Assembly: GCA_037783545.1 (NCBI GenBank) | Contig: JBBELK010000093.1 | Location: forward strand, 1,860,001-1,924,000 | Origin: Henricia sp. BOLD:AAB3569 | Lineage: Eukaryota; Echinodermata; Asteroidea; Spinulosida; Echinasteridae | DNA: 64,000 nt | Reading direction: 5' to 3' | Shown here: in pieces, positions 24,201 through 39,200 of the stretch | Position numbering within the stretch: position 1 is the first letter of the stretch | Layout of the letters: each line of letters begins with the position of its first letter | Made by a program: the position numbers and the translations under genes | The notes under the pieces: model-generated | Database searches by the model: none | What the model was told of the DNA's origin: nothing | What the model saw: the letters and a program-made list of their open reading frames with translations, nothing else

Positions 24201-27200
24201 GGAGTTGGAGAAAACTTGACTAAAGCATCACACAAGCGAGAAGTGGTGCATTTTGCGACTATAATTCACCACTTAATTATGATATGCCAGTTTTAAAAAT
24301 CAATGGAAACTGCATCTCCTGGAAAGAATCTTCAAAGTACAACTTGCGGCCAATTTATTAATGCTGTTAACCACTAAAAACTGCTTATCACAACATTTAT
24401 TTGCTTTGCAAAAATAGGGTACCATACCAGCAAAAATCGTATATGACGTGCATTACATATAATTAATTCATATTCTGCTACTGCTGCTAAGAACAACCTC
24501 TTTGGCTGATAACCCCTTTTTGCAAAGCAAACTGTATCTGTGCTTAAGAATTTGGTTCCTTATGTTTTCTTTAATGTCTGTAGCACACATACCCTCCTTT
24601 GTCATTGATGCATACATGAGCACATCCGCCATTATTGTCTTTACACTCGTTGACATCCGAGCATGACGTCTTGTCAGCCATCAAGTAGTACCCTGGTCGG
24701 CAGTCGCAGGTGAAGCTACCGATGTTGTTAACACAGAAATCATTGTGGTCACATAACTCCTGATCGCATTCATTCACATCTACACAGGGGAAAATGAATT
24801 ACTGGTATGCTAGAATTTGGGCAGTGTTCAAGTGCTGTATTTGTGCACATAAAAGTGTGTGTATTTCCGTATTTTTTGTGACAACTTCATCTGATTTTTA
24901 CAATTTTTATTCTGTTAAATAGGATTCTAAACATTATTTTTATTTATACTTTACATAAAATGGCCTCTTTGTATTTGGTCAATAATTGAATGTATAACCC
25001 CAACATTTTGGAAACATTGTTCTCAACGTTCAACTTTTAAAATGGTTTTGTCGCTATTAACCCTAACCTGTTAGTCCTATGGAAAATCATGTACAAATTG
25101 GAGGATTTTGTATCATTAGGGTTAATTGTCAAACAAAGTCTTTGTGATTTTTTTTCAAAAGTGTGTTCCTTTGGAGAGGTTCTAAAAACTAATCTCTGCA
25201 AACAATACTATCCCATCCCCTTTGGGTCTTTCCACATTAAAAGGGGCTTTTTGGCAACAGACCATATTTTCGAGGAAATCCCTTTGTCTGGTCTCAAAAT
25301 TAAAAAAATAGTTTGAGTTGTTCTGAAGAGACAACTTGTGTTACATTTTAGGCCGTCCCGGTTACGAGCGTATATTGGAAATTTGTACAGAGGGTTTTTA
25401 GAAAGGCATGTTGTCACACTATTTGTAACCTTTTTTGGGCCTAAGTTTTCTCTTCAGAACAACTTAAACTTATTTTTTTTATTTTGAGACCAGACAAAGG
25501 TATTTTCTGGAAAATATGGTCTGTGTTGCCAAAATGCCCCCTTTACCGTGAAAAGACCCAACTCCTTATTGGTTGAACTTGGGTTCTGCCAATACTGCCA
25601 CTTTATTTTTATTTTCAGTCCATTGAAAAAACGATTACTTTCTGAATTTAGAGGTGAAATAAGATGCTTAAAAAAGTAAACCAAGCCTTGATAAAAGACA
25701 TCAGTTAAAATCTTTTAGGGATTTTATTGAAAAGTTTGGCATCCTGTGACCTTTTTACTGACAAGTTTAAAGTTTGGTATAAACCAGTTTGCACCCCAAA
25801 TCTAAGAGCCCAAAATTAAAGCTGTTGCTGGTTGTTTAAGGAAAATCCTGAGAGATTTAATATTTATCGGCTGTCTTGCATGATCAGTCATATTTCAATA
25901 CCATTTCCATTTGTGAAAATTCCCCGGGGTCTAAATCAATGACGTAGTCCAGGGACTCACAAAGTTCCAAGGGGAAGCAATGTTTTAACAGATATTGGAC
26001 TTGACAGTTTAACAGATATTGAACTCAACGTCAGAGACAGAAGTTCAAAGAAAGTTTACACTCTTCAACAGAGGGTCAGAAGAGTTTATTTTATGATAAC
26101 TTAGCCACACAATGTCTACCCTCGCAGATATCCATTCACTCTTGGGTGGAGAGGGGCAATTTATGTCAAAGTGCCTTGCCCAATGACACACACACACACC
26201 CCAACTTGTATTTGCCGGCAATCGTGAACCTAACTCGATTTACCTTATACTGTAGGAAAGAATTTCTTTAATGACACTTAACTAAATTTTACCTAAAGCT
26301 AGAGAGATGAAATTTAAACGTAAATGGTTCTCAAACCTATATAGGTTTGAGAACCAATAATTATAGTTGGTTCTCAAACCTATATAGGTTTGAGAACTAG
26401 TAATTGGTTCTCAAACCTGTATAGGTTTGAGAACCAATTAACTCTAACCCTAACTAATATTGTTCTCAAACCTATATAGGTTTGAGAACCAATAATTATA
26501 GTTGGTTCTCAAACCTATATAGGTTTAAGAACCAACTATAATTACTATTGGTTCTTAAACCTATATAGGTTTGAGAACCAATAATAATTGTAATTTGTTC
26601 TGAAACATATATAGGTTTGAGAACCAATAATAATTAGGGTTAGGGTTAATTGGTTCTCAAACCTATATAGGTTTGAGAATTGGTTCTCAAACCTATATAG
26701 GTTTGAGAACCAATAATAATTATAATTGGTTCTCAAACCTACAGTTGAAGTCAGAAGTTTACATACATGTACACCACTGCCATCGTCACCCAAAATGGTA
26801 AACGGGACTACCCGAACCATTGCAAGGTGTGCAAGCTATGTTTTAAGTACTGCAAGCATGTGAGGAATTCAAACAAATCACGACTTTAGTAAAGACTTTT
26901 ACAAAAATGGTGACCATGCGAGTTTAAGCACACCAATTTTAACACAGTTGTATGTAAACTTCTGACTACAACTGTATATAGGTTTGAGAAACACAGTTTT
27001 ACAACCGTGGAAGGTCCACGTTCGTTAAAAGTCCACAGTTTGAATGTGTTTATTGCTATGAAGGTCATACTTTTATAAAATTATCAAAAGTTTTATGATG
27101 TATATTTTTTATACTTACCATCACAGTGTGTTTCATTGATCATGGAATATCCTTCAAAGCACGTACAATGGAACCTTCAATGGAGGGAAAATGTTAAAAT

Positions 27201-30200
27201 GTCAATGCATCAGCATATAAAAAAGTGGGAAAATTAGAAAAGAAAAAGGAAAGGAGCCGGGTTAGAAATAAAATTGCATGTTTTATTGAAAACATTTTTT
27301 TAAAAGACCAAAAAGTTCCCCCAACACTGTTGAAAGTTTGTCAACCACCCCCCACCCACCTGTACCCCTACCTTCATTCCCCTATCACTGCCTCTCCCCC
27401 TTCTCCACCCAGAAAAGGCCGTTATGCAATCCTGGCAATGCCAGTGCATAGCCAAAGTTGATGATAAATGGTATGCAAATGAGAATTATTAACATGGCCG
27501 TCAATAATTTTTCTGTAAACACAGATACCGATCCAAAAACTTAACATGCATATTTGAAAAAACAATTCAGTGTTTTCTGGTAAAGAATACGTATTCAGTT
27601 AATTCTGCAGCTGGGGCTAAATCAAAGGTTTTGCTACGCACCCGCCCTCAAGGTTGACGCAATCTTGTTGACACTGGTGCATCATGGGATTTAGGCACTC
27701 ATTAATATCTGGGGGGAAAAGACAAAAATAGACAAGAAATCAATTTAAATTATGCACAATAAACAAATGGAAAGTCCTGTAGAATATCGGATTTTAATAT
27801 GAACAAAAAAAAAAGTGGACATTGAACTTGGTGGACAGATGTCATTGACTTTGTCATACAATGGCGGCCGCTTTCATCTGGAATTATATTGCTAAGATAT
27901 TAAACAAAAAACACATTTACAAAAGATATTTTATATAATTGCAAAGGGGAAAACTAGTGTATTTGGCCTGTGGTCCTTCTGTCAAGAAATAATTTTTGTT
28001 TTTAATCAACACTAAAATGTTTGAAATTAAGGCTGATTTTCACCTGTACCGCATAATTATATTTGTTTTAAAATCTATTAAAAAGGGTTGTAAAGAGGTC
28101 ATCATTATTAGGGGCCATCTATATGCATGGAGAGGAGGAGAGGGGGATCAGTACCAGGGGCGGATCCAGGGGGGAGGCGTGGGGGGCGCACGCCCCACCC
28201 CAGCCCCCCCCTTTTAAAAAAAATCAAATAAAACAATAAAAATTCCACTTTTTGTGCACACTTTTCCTGCTTAAAGTGGGTAAATATTGCCTCAGATCGC
28301 ACCTCAGAGCATCTAGAATCCATCTAGAAGCCGTTAGGGCTTCGCGCTACGCGCTCGCTATTTCATTGTCATCAGCATTTCATGCTTACAAATTTCACGG
28401 TCCCCCTTTTCAAAATCCTGGATCCGGCCCCGAGTACAAATCTGGTGTGAGCTGATGATGTGACAGCTACACTGTGGGGTACCATGGCTGAGTGGTTTGG
28501 GTCATTGCCTCACAACATTCAGGAGAAAACTTGGTGTTGCAGGCTTGATACCCGGTCATGGAATTTTACCATATCCTTGAAAATACATACGGATTAAGAA
28601 CACGAAATTTCAGAATGGCGATGAGAAAAATGAAAATTGATATGGTATAAAAATCTCAACACCCATGGGAAAAATGGGTGGGTCAAAAATGTGACTGGAC
28701 CCGCTCATTTAACCACAATTGCCCCATCCTTCAGAAGGGATGCAAAGTCATTAGTCCAATGTGTTGTGTGACACACTTAAAAGAGCAGAGAACACTCTTC
28801 TGTGAAGAGTACATGTAAGGTGATTACCGGGTACCCAGTGTCTCTGGCCGCCGGCTGCCAATGAATCTTGCCACCCACCTTATATTTCGATGTTTGGAAG
28901 ACACTTGTAAAATTCAGGCAATTCAGCCTACGCAGACTGCAAATTGAAATTGCATAAATTCATCAAACAAAATACCTGTGCAGTAGTTCCATTGGTGAGT
29001 CATATAACCAGGGGGGCACAAGCATGTGTAGTTTCCTTCCACGTTTTTGCACACAGCCTGTTCGTCGACTGCACAGCGGTGAGCTTTGGGGCCTGTGGTT
29101 GTGCACTCGTTGACATCGGCACAGTAATCTACATCAGGTTCCTCCTGAAAGTAGCCATCAAAGCAACTGCACAGGAGGAAGTGAGATAATTGATAGATAA
29201 TTTAATTTTTTAATTTAGGTTTTTGTTTTCATCTGATGTTCTTTTTCTAAAAGGTACCATCAGTAGATGTAATCTATAGTGTCATAATGTGTTTTTGTCA
29301 GACCTGTGAAAATTAAAAGCTTTTGGCTTTTTAGCTGTATACTTTATAATAATACTTTATATTTTTTATTTTTTAATTAGTTGACAAAAAGAAACTAAGG
29401 ATATGAAAACGTTTACTAGTTTTAATACAACTGAAATAAAGTTTATATACATGCAGACATAGCATAAACTTAAAGGGCATTTTACTTAATGAGTTGACAA
29501 GAGAAAAAAAACTGTTGATAGCAATGGTAACAAACACCACATGATTGATTTTCTGTCCATGATGGTACTAAGCTTTCTGTAAAATTTCTGTAAGATTTCA
29601 ACAACTGTAGATAGTTTTTTAAAAAGCGTGTGCACACATTTTTTACCATTTACATAACACAAAAACTATTTATGGATTTTGAAGGTTTTCTGATAAGCTG
29701 AAATTTACCAACATTCTTGTTTAGATATGTTATGCCCTAATTCCAGGAATCCGTAAAAAAAGTTTCATCTTGCAAATGAAACGTTGGACCTTTGATATAA
29801 TCAAACATTCCTTGATTTAAAATGTTGAAAATTGAACAGTAACTTCTACACATTGACCAAGCCTATATATTCCTTACCCACACTCCCATAAGCCGAGAGT
29901 GTTGTAGCAGCGTTGGGCACAACCTCCGTTTTCATGCACACATTCATCAATGTCCTCGCATCGTAGCATGTTCTCCCTCAAGTAGAAACCAACATCACAT
30001 GTGCACTCAAATGAACCTGACACATCAAAAAGAAAATTATTAATTTAAAAAAAAAATTAATTGAATTTGTTTTGTTATTTGTTACAGTGGTTGAGAACTG
30101 CAGTATCCCACATATACACAAAACTACCTTTACTATTAAAGGCCAAATCCATCATTCGCAATGACACAGAATCTTAAAGGCAGTATACATCATTGGTAAT

Positions 30201-33200
30201 CTCGAAAATCAGAAATGTTCACAGATTTATGCCTAACTTACACAATATAAACATGATGACCGTAGAAAACTTCCCCTGAAATGGTTTTGTCTGAAGTGCT
30301 TATAGTCTTTGAGAAATGAGTAAAACAATTAGTTTTCGTCTCATGAGACGAAAATTCAATTCGCCCCAAAACCATTTCGCCGAAGTGTCATTTCGCCCCA
30401 AACCACTTCGCCCCAAAACCACTTTGTACACAGGCCGTGGTTCAGGGCAAAATGGTTCAGGGCGAAGTGGTTTTGGGGCAAAATGACTGCAAACCCTTTT
30501 TTGACTGTTTTCTCAAAAGTTAGACGAAGTACGGAGCTGGTTTTTGCTCAGGTTGGTTTAATCATGCATATCTTCAATCACACAGGGGGATAAAACTATT
30601 TGTAACACTACAGTTTACCAATCATGTATACTATGCTATAATGTAAATGTCGGCATGGTCGCCAGGTCCATGAGACCATGACCTAGCCACCCTATTGAAG
30701 AACAATGGCTGATGAATAGGGTGGCGAGGTCACGAACCTGGCGCAATGCCGACATTTACGTTAGTCACACATTCCCGGTTTCTGCGTGCCAGTGGTGCTA
30801 CGATTGGACTTCGTAGTTAATCCTAGTTAATCCTAGTTAGACCGTACTCAAACCTAGTGACCCGTAGTCAATCCTTACCAACCGTCTTCAATCGGCAATG
30901 TGTCCCAGTGGAGTTTTGCAAGCAATACTTTGCTGGGATCAACCAGGAAGAAATTAAAATCGTAGTAACACACCTAGCAGGACCCTACTAGAGCCCTAGT
31001 GGACCCTAGTGGCCCGTAGGGGGCCCCAAGTGCAACCTTGCATAATCCTATTGAAGCCGGGACACTGCTGTTGCTTCTTGGGGGCATTGGCAGCGGCGGC
31101 GCTACGGGGGGGAAACATTTTTTTTTTTTGCCCCCCCCCCAGTTTTCACCCCCCATTTTTTTCCCCGATGGTGGAAATTGAGTTTAATCCCAAACCATTA
31201 CACCCAATTTGTTAAAATGTTGTTTGCGCTGTAAATAATAAACTCAATTTCATTCATCATAATTAGCTGGCACCATCAAAAAAGCCCAAAATACTTTACA
31301 AAATTACATTATAGATTTTTGTTTGCCCCCCCTAAATTTAAGTTTCCCCCTCTTGCCCCACCCCCCCCCCCCCCCAGATTAACAGGTCTGGTGCCGCCGC
31401 TGGGCATTGGACTTGCCCTTAGACTTCCCAGCTCCCTTCCTAGCATTCCTTGGTAGGATCGCGAGATCAGAAATTCATCCTGGTTTAGAGTCAAAACCGT
31501 AGTTGACCATAGTAGAGGGACACCTGAATGCACCAGGGCCAACCAAGAATGTGTGACAAGGCCCTTACATCATGAGTTGAAAAGAGAGCCATGCTGGGCG
31601 TTGGTAGCAAAATGATACCTTTCTGAGGGAAGTTTTTTTTTTTAATGAGTGTGTTCCCTTTTTTGGTTTTACAAAACAAACAACACCATAACTGAATTTC
31701 AAAGATTCTTTGAAACACTGCTATATTTAATAATTGGACTTAACAAAATTGATACACTAGGATGAAAATGAAGTCACAAATCTTGTGGAGAAAACTATAC
31801 CTTCTGTGTTTGTACAAGAATGATCACAAGGCCCTCTCCTGTCCGCAGCACACTCGTCAATATCAACACACACACGATTGGTCAGATCTGTTCCCTGGTA
31901 ACCGATGCGACAACGACAATCATGACTACCAGGCAAGTTGACACACACGTGTTGGCAGTCACCGTTGTGTTGTTCGCACTCGTTTATATCCAGGCAACCG
32001 GTGCGATTCTCATTCTGTACAAAGCCTAGTTGGCACTCACACTCAAACCTGTGGGAATAAATAAAATATAATAATATAAATATTTGAATAACCCTGGATG
32101 CAGCAATAGGGTGACAATTCGGGAAGCCTTTCCCCGGGGACCACCAAAATTTCGGGAAGAATCACTCAAATTGACACCAAATTTCTGTACCCAAAGCTTC
32201 CAAAAATTGTTACAGACCTAAGAGAGACGATTCTAGACCTAATAAAAATGGTTCTCGATTTAAAAAAAATGGTTTTTGACATACAAAAATGGTTTTTAAT
32301 CTAAAAAATATTAGGGCGACACCAAATTGTGCTATAGTCTTTGAGAAATGAGTAAAACAATTAGTTTTCATCTCATGAGACTAAATTCAATTCGCCCCAA
32401 AACCATTTCGCCCAAGTGCCATTTTGCCCCAAACCATTTTGCCCGAGTGCCATTTCGCCCCAAAACCACTTCGTGCACAGGCCGTGGTTCAGGGCGAAAT
32501 AGTTCAGGGCGAAGTGGTTTTGGGGCGAAATGACTGCAAACCCTTTTTTGACTGTTTTCTCAAAAGTTAGACGAAGTACGGAGCTGGTTTTTGCTCAGGT
32601 TGGTTTTAACCCAACATGTACATGTGCGTACAATGCAGGTAACGCGCGATTTAAGAAAAACAACCTGACGCATGTAAAAAGACGTGTAGGAAGTACACAA
32701 AATGGCAAATTGGCTAATTTTCACTGATTTACACAAAAAGGTATTTATGAATGGGAATAAAATTGTGGTTGGCCAGTTGGGAACCTGGACGCTGAAAATG
32801 TCCCTCACCTTTGGCTCAGGCCATTATCAGCTTCCAACCATACTTTTATTCACTTTCTTTTCTTACTAATTAGTACTGAGTGCTATATTTGTATGGTGCC
32901 TAATCACTATTAAAATTAAACATCCAAATTTGGGATGAGAGAAAAATCATATGGCCCTTATCGGAATTCGAACCCGAGACCTCTGACTCACCAGGCAGAT
33001 GCTAGACCAGGTAAGCTATTGGCCATTCCGGTACAGAGAACTCCTTCCCCATACGTCTGCCGTAGCTGGGACGCGGCTAGTGCCTGAACTACATGCGCTA
33101 TGTGATGGTGCTGAGCTGTTACATTATGTCGTCACTTTGAACAATTTGCGCATTTACTGTAAGTTTGTGTTTGCGAAGAGCATATTGCACGCGTCATGAA

Positions 33201-36200
33201 TGTGCGCTGTTCGATTTAACAACACAAAATGCACAGTATGGGCAAAAAGGCTGCATCCTAGCTATGGCGGATGTGTACAGGGAAGGAGTCCTTGGAATGG
33301 TCTGTAAGGCACAGTGGTACGCTCCCTCAGGTTTTCCCTACAAACTTAATTTAGCACTAAAATTTATAAAGACATTATTTTTACTGTGAATGTTTGACAT
33401 ACCACGCCCAAGAGAGAAGGAAGATTAAAGCGTGTGTCACATCTGCAATTTAATGCAATTTCACAGAATTCTGTCTGGCATTTCTTGCCACAATCCTTCC
33501 TGAATTCCTTCAGGTAACCATATGTCCCTTGGAGACATTTACCAAGCAGGATGAAATTATTTATGTGTAACCAGAGTTAAGTGTACCCACTTCCAGTGCT
33601 GCAAAAAGGTTACAGGATGGGTGCGACAAAGCCACTTCATAGGTGATGACAGATAAGCTTTTAAAGAGAATTTGCCCACAAGGATGTGGTAAGACCGGTG
33701 ATGGGAGTGTAGAAGAGGGTAGGTGAGTTCTTTCTGTAAAATTTATGATCTTTCGATAAAAATGGAAGCCAAAGTGCAATATTTTCATGGATTTGTAAAA
33801 ATGGCTTTTCTAAGTTACCATTTAAAAAAAAAATTCTTAAAGTAGTGCAGAATAAAAATTTATAAACAGTTTAATAGACATGTCTTGTTATGATAGTTTT
33901 GATACTATTTAAGTTATCTTCTTAAAACGACTTAAACAATCCTTTTACTTTGAGACGAGATAAATTAACTTACAATGTATTTCATATAATCTTCTGTAGG
34001 ACATTCAAACCAACCATTCCTCACTGGCAAGCTTGGTAGTCGAGTGGTTAAAAAATCTTCTTTTGAGTCCCACCCGAGCACTCTATAAGATTTTCAGCAT
34101 GTTCTCAGGAAAGGCATTTAGTATAGTGCATATACTACATCATGTATGGGCAAATTTCATTCCATTTTACATCATATGGACCGACGCAATAATTAACCTT
34201 TTTTATATAACACTCGCCCACTGCAGGACATTAAAACCTGCCATCCGTCAGTGGAAGCTCAGTGGTTGAGTGGTTAAGATGTCTGCCTAGAATGCAGAAG
34301 GTCTAGGGTTCAAGTCCCACTCGGGCATGCTATATGTTTTTAACATGTTCTCGTGTATGGGCAAATTACATTCCATTTAACAAGATAACTTTAGGCATTT
34401 GTACAAAAGTATGGTCTTGGTTGCCAAACTGCCCCCTTTTACCGTGGTAAGGGGCCGTCCATAAAGTATGTACGCACGAAATACAGACCCTCCCTCCCCC
34501 CCTGTACGCACGGCGTACGCAGTGGCTCCAACCCCCCTTCCCCTTGTACACATGAATATGCATTCCTTATATACCTCAGCATTGGTAAGCATTGGTAAGC
34601 ATTGGTAAATGGTTCAGTACTACATGTATAGTGCTATATAGGCCTACTACTAGTACGATTCGCATGTCGCCTCCAAAGTCTGAAATAAATGAGATTTCTT
34701 TTGCATTTTTAAAAAATTAAATGACATCAAGCATCAGAAACTGCAGATTTAATAGAAAAACCTAAATTGAGGAGTGAAAAAAAAATGCGAGTTGAGTGAG
34801 AAAAATGTGTGGCCTGTCTAATATGTTTTGTACATAAGGTCTGACGCCATGGTCAACTTTGTCCATCCTTTCCCAATTTAGTAAAAGCACATTTTCAGTT
34901 TGCGTACATATGCATTGGCTTGGACCCCGCCTCCCCCTGTACGCATTGTGTACGCAATGTCAACAAGCCCCCCTCCCCCCCCCCCATCCCCCCTCCGTGC
35001 GTAAGTATGGACGGCCCCTAAGACCCTGTATACGCACCAGCCTTCCTGATTGATACATGTGTGGCAGTCCTCAGGTTGTGGGTTGCACTCGTCAATGTCT
35101 AGGCACTGCATGACATCCCGGTGGACAATCTCGTTGTCTGGGTAAAACCCCTTGTAGCACTCGCAGCGAAATCCCCCAGGGAAGTTGACGCATGTGTGGT
35201 GGCATTGGTTGGAAAGCTCGGTGGCGCATTCATCAATATCTGACAAAAGATGACGTTAAAAGATATATACAGTTGAACCTTGATAACAAGAGCACTGTTA
35301 ATACAACATTCTGCTTATAACAAGGACAATTTCAGATCCCAATCTCTTGTTTTCATTGTTTTTATTCCTAATAATACAGGGTTCCTGTTATAATAAGGTA
35401 ATTTGCAAAGTCCAAAGGACCTGCGAAGTTCGAGTGTATTGCTAAAGGAGTACACCTAAGAAGTCATGTACATGTATGTATAGACTAATCCGACGATTGA
35501 AAACTGCAGTGTATCTCCAAGGTATTTACATGACGTCACAATAGAAATACACCGCAGTAACAATGGAATAACCACAAAAGGGCGGGCTCACTAAATGTTG
35601 CTCGGATTACACTATACCAAGAAACAAAACACACAGTTGTGTTCACTGAGTGGAACCTGTACATTATTCTCACACAAAGAACAAGAAATATGACCCACTG
35701 AGAAATGGATACAAACTTTAAAAAGTATCCCTTATGGACGGCAACATTTTGTCCACAAATTTGGCAAACAATGACATTTTTGAACACAACTTTTTCATGT
35801 ATTGCTATAAGAATGCATGAGGGGGCTACAGGTATACAAAAACATAATTCTCTGCCAAATTCTCAAACAAAACGGTGGCATCCCAACAACAAGGTATCAC
35901 CGCAATTGTCATTCTTTGTTTCCACTTTTGCGTTGATCAATTTCCTGTTCTTCATATAATAAGGATGTACGGGTAGCATTTGTTTAGCACAGTGTCTTGT
36001 TTCACAGGTATAATTATTCTTTATGTGATTCATACTCATGTGGAAATGAGACCTTTTTGAGGTTTTTTTCAGAGGTTTTCTTGTAAACCTAATAATAGGT
36101 ACATCATATCCATCTCGTTGTGATTGTGTTACTAAATTTACCAACTCTTGCACATACGCCTAAAGTCTGGTATGGAATATATTTGCCTTTTAGCATGCAA

Positions 36201-39200
36201 AGCTTGAATTGTATCAAATAAGGCAATACTTGTCCTCCAAAGTTACAACAGTTTAAAGTGCCAACAATTCAACAATCTGATCTGGCCAAATGCTGAAGGA
36301 TTTATTTTAAAGGTCAATAACTTGGCTGCATTTGATCTGAAATTTGCCAAAATTGCATGGGAAGATCAAGTTCAGTACTAGTTTCTATTTGGCAAGTAAA
36401 ATTTGATTTTCACAGCAAATTCCTCCGGGTCAACATACAGCAAATTGAATTCGGTTTGGGGCATGGGGCTTCCTTTTATGTAGGTCATTCTTCTTTTTTT
36501 TCAACTGCCCAGAATCCCTTCCTTTCCTTCCCATGACACAGGTACAAATCGGTTTCTATCCCAACTGAGCTCTTCCAGATAGGTAAGGAATAAGTGTGAC
36601 AAAGCATCTTTCTCAAGACCACACATCACAACCTGTCATGATAAGGAATAGGAACTTCCGCTAGGGCGGTCGGGTTGGCGTACGGGTTCTTTCCTCGCCT
36701 TTCACCTCTGGGGTCCCGGGTTCGAATCTGGGGCGTGTATGTGGATTGGGTTTGCAGTCCCTACTTGACCGCGTGGGTTTTCCCCTGGAGATTTCTCTAG
36801 GGGTTTTCCTCCCACTTCTAAAACTGCAACTCCTTCCTCGTCATCTCAAGTTGATAATAAAGTATAGTTAAAGCTAAAACCGTATAGTTAATGGCATAAA
36901 GGGCCTTAGTTGCCGAAGATGCCATAAAATTAACAACAACAACAACAACAACTTCCACTAGACCCCTGAGGTAGATTGCAAACTGTCTTAAGTCTGACAC
37001 ATGTCCCAACTGAATTTATGATATCCTACCAGTGAGGCACTGAAAATGTCTTGCAATAAAACCATCTTAGCCAAGCCATAAAGGTTTATCTGTCTCCACT
37101 GCTTTGGATGTGTTTCAATCACACTTGATGAGTTATATTATTGCCGTAGGAATTTTAGGTAGTGAGCGTGATCCAATTCCATCCCTCACGTGAGGGAAGG
37201 AAATCAGGAGACAAATGCCTTTCCTTAATCAATACAACAAATGAAAACTAAAGTGAACCTGTATGTTTACCTGCTACATCCAGTTTATCACATGTTGAAA
37301 TTGACGGACAACCAATATAATTTACAAAAACTACCATTTTTTACATGCATTCTCAACTATTTCTTGCAAATGTGATGGCACAGTGAGCCCAGCCAAATTT
37401 ATTCTGTAATTGTTTGTAATACGATTGTAAAATATGGACATTTCTTTACTGTTCGAAGTATTATTAGGTGATCGGGCCAACAGCCCGATCACCTATTACT
37501 CTCGTACGATTTCTTTTTAGGTGATCGGGCCAACAGCCCGATCACCTATTACTCTCGTACGATTTCTTTGTCTTTTTTTTTTTTTTTTTTTTCTTCTTCC
37601 ACTCAAACGTTTCCAGAGGTTTTCTTTAAAACGGTTCAAGCTATCAACTTGAAACTTGGTAGGAACATCAACCCCAATGTGAAGGTGTGACGTCACTGTG
37701 ACGTCATCGGGTATCAAATTACAACCAAAAAATGACAAAAATATGCATGTTTTAAAATGCTTCCGTCTGGAAAACCACGTTACCCATGATCTTCGTATTT
37801 GAAAGGCTTATATATCAGATCATGGCCTACAATTTTCTTCGTGTGGGCATTTTTATCTGACCCTTCCTTCTGGGGTCTATCTGAGGTCAAAGTTCAACGA
37901 AAACGAAAATCTCAATTTTTGCACTTATTGAGCAACAATGCCCATCAAACCAAGCTGAATCTTTAAGAAACTAAGTACAGGCATAGGTCCTATAGCAGAC
38001 TTTCACCAGCGTGTTTAATATTATGATGGCATCAAGCGTGACGTCATCGTGACGTCATCAAGTATCAAATTACACCTCCCAAAAAACCAAAATATGCATA
38101 TTTTAAAATCCTTCCGTCTCGAAAACCACGTGACCCAGGATCTTCGTATTTGGCAGGTTTATAGATGACATTCTGTTCTACAACTTTCTTTGTGTGGGCA
38201 TTGTCATCTGACCCTTCCTTCTGGGGTCAATTGGAGGTCAAAGTTCAACGAAAACGGAAATCTCAGTTTTTACACTTACCAGTAACAATGCCCATCAAAC
38301 CAAGCTGAATCGTTAGTAAATTAGATACAGACATAGGCCCTATGACAGACTTTCACCAGCATGTATAGTATCATGATGGCATCAAGTGTGACGTAATCAT
38401 GACGTCATCAGGTGTCAAATTACAAAAATTCAAAGGTTATTATTTTCAAAATTCATATCTCAAGAACCGTAATAGATACTTGAACAATTCTTTCACAACA
38501 TGATAAGTCTAAATGAACTGAACAAATCATACGATGTCATGACCCCTGTGTGACGCCTACTTCCGGTCCAAACCGGAAGTTGTTCGAAAATGTGCAATTT
38601 TTTAGCATTTTGAATGCAAATATATTCAAAGTGGTAGTGAATTTGACCATATTTCTACGGAACGAAATGTTTCCACACATGTGGACCTTTTGACTATACC
38701 ATTGGTGACGTCATTACATGGACGGTGGTTACGTAATGTGGTGTCAAATTACGCAAATTTGGAGCTGAATTGTTTTAAAATGCTGTATCTTGAAAACTAC
38801 AACAGATATTGGTATGATTCCTTCGCCACATTTAAGAACTTGATGTTCAACATATTGTTAAACAATTTGTGCACAAAATTGTGACGTCATGATGTCGTCA
38901 CAGGTGTCACATTACAAGATTTCAAAGGTTATTATTTCAACAATTCATATCTCAAAACGGTGCAAGCTATCAACCCCCAGCTATGGCGGATATGCAGGGA
39001 GGAGATATTAGTTACCGGATTAGTGTATACAGCAGCCGATTTCACGAAACTTTACGCAATTGCGCAAGTCCACTTACGCCATAAGTTATTGCGCAAGTAA
39101 TGGCGTAAGTGGACTTGCGCAATTGCGTAAAGTTTTGTGAAATCGGCTGCTGAAGTTCGATTTTTGCCATTCCACAGGTGATAACAACGTCTAAAATTCA

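Noticed and set aside
26325-26740. CRISPR-like array of repeats and spacers
   Set aside because: Repeats are perfect palindromes with very short similar spacers in a eukaryotic intron; no cas genes.
35863-36153. 96-codon minus-strand frame with several Cys/His
   Set aside because: No recognisable family, no splice logic and no repeat support; left unannotated.
36817-37009. Open frame with a valine run
   Set aside because: It is the antisense reading of the SINE's (AAC)n tail.
37465-37572. Hairpin-plus-T-run that looks like a bacterial terminator or phage-like structure
   Set aside because: All context is eukaryotic and the hairpin is the end of a repeat element.
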